Origin: CAYPHY01 sp964410625
GTDB taxonomy: Bacteria > Chloroflexota > Anaerolineae > Promineifilales > Promineifilaceae
Assembly (NCBI GenBank): GCA_964410625.1
Contig: CAYPHY010000009.1
Coordinates: forward strand, 1-64,000
Length of the DNA stretch: 64,000 bases
Direction of reading: 5' to 3'
Every line of letters starts with the position of its first letter. The stretch's first letter is position 1. The translations under genes were made by a program, and so were the position numbers. The notes beneath the pieces were generated by a model that saw only the letters and a list, made by a program, of their open reading frames with translations, did no database searches and was not told the DNA's origin. This document shows, piece by piece, positions 63,992-64,000 of the stretch.

Positions 63992-64000
63992 AGGACGGGA

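Noticed and set aside
1..64000. tRNA, rRNA and tmRNA genes
   Set aside because: I looked for the T-loop and anticodon-stem patterns and for rRNA core sequences and found none convincing.

Overview
The window looks like a chromosomal scaffold segment from a member of Chloroflexota (Anaerolineae/Ardenticatenia-like). This is an inference from gene content: a BTAD-type regulator, effector-associated adaptor domains, GT-C membrane proteins with extracytoplasmic beta-sandwich tails, a deoxyribose-phosphate-aldolase microcompartment, TrxB-like and F420/FMN-type oxidoreductases, and many leaderless-looking promoters. GC content is moderate. The palindrome CGGCCG is extremely over-used. Most intergenic gaps hold short degenerate tandem repeats of period 7, 8 or 10, usually as a purine-rich arm followed by its pyrimidine-rich complement. 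No rRNA, tRNA, CRISPR array, insertion sequence or prophage was recognised. A 100-N scaffold gap lies at 42804-42903.

Layout. 1-6.3 kb: an effector-associated adaptor operon (minus), a YtkA-like membrane protein with a cytochrome c, a BTAD regulator, and two hypothetical proteins. 7.1-10.4 kb: gyrA and a small toxin-antitoxin-like pair, then a candidate small RNA or attenuator. 10.8-15.4 kb: a GT-C glycosyltransferase, an aldo/keto reductase and a retropepsin-like pair. 15.4-22.9 kb: mtaB, a HEPN/MNT module with a frameshifted HEPN gene, an RmlD-like reductase, rnc, fabF, a moaD-moaE fusion, moaC and a PIG-L deacetylase. 23.0-29.3 kb: a Ser/Thr signalling cluster (kinase with beta-propeller, PP2C phosphatase, vWA protein, FHA protein) and an orphan response regulator. 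29.5-32.6 kb: a Rel/SpoT protein whose synthetase domain looks dead, and signal peptidase I.

32.7-38.5 kb holds a bacterial microcompartment locus of the sugar-phosphate-utilising type: an RpiB homologue, DeoC and an aldehyde dehydrogenase, each with an N-terminal encapsulation-type helix, plus BMC-H, BMC-P and two BMC-T shell proteins. The predicted pathway is deoxyribose 5-phosphate to glyceraldehyde 3-phosphate and acetaldehyde, then acetyl-CoA. Most gene junctions in this locus carry a repeat hairpin.

38.5-64 kb: a P450, membrane proteins, an HExxH protein, a giant FAD/Fe-S oxidoreductase, a zinc-type binding lipoprotein with a promoter/operator, a TrxB-like enzyme, GH1, a PPOX-type flavoprotein, a GNAT enzyme, a Dam-like methylase, a second GT-C protein, hsp20, tyrA, nth, an autoregulated membrane-protein operon with a perfect consensus promoter, a second retropepsin pair, a large N6-adenine methylase, and a ribA-ribD fusion at the edge.

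The main non-standard signal is that the tandem-repeat families enter coding sequences in frame: as the linker of MoaD-MoaE, the linker of the microcompartment RpiB, loops of a GT-C protein and an oxidoreductase, and the C-terminal tails of several proteins.
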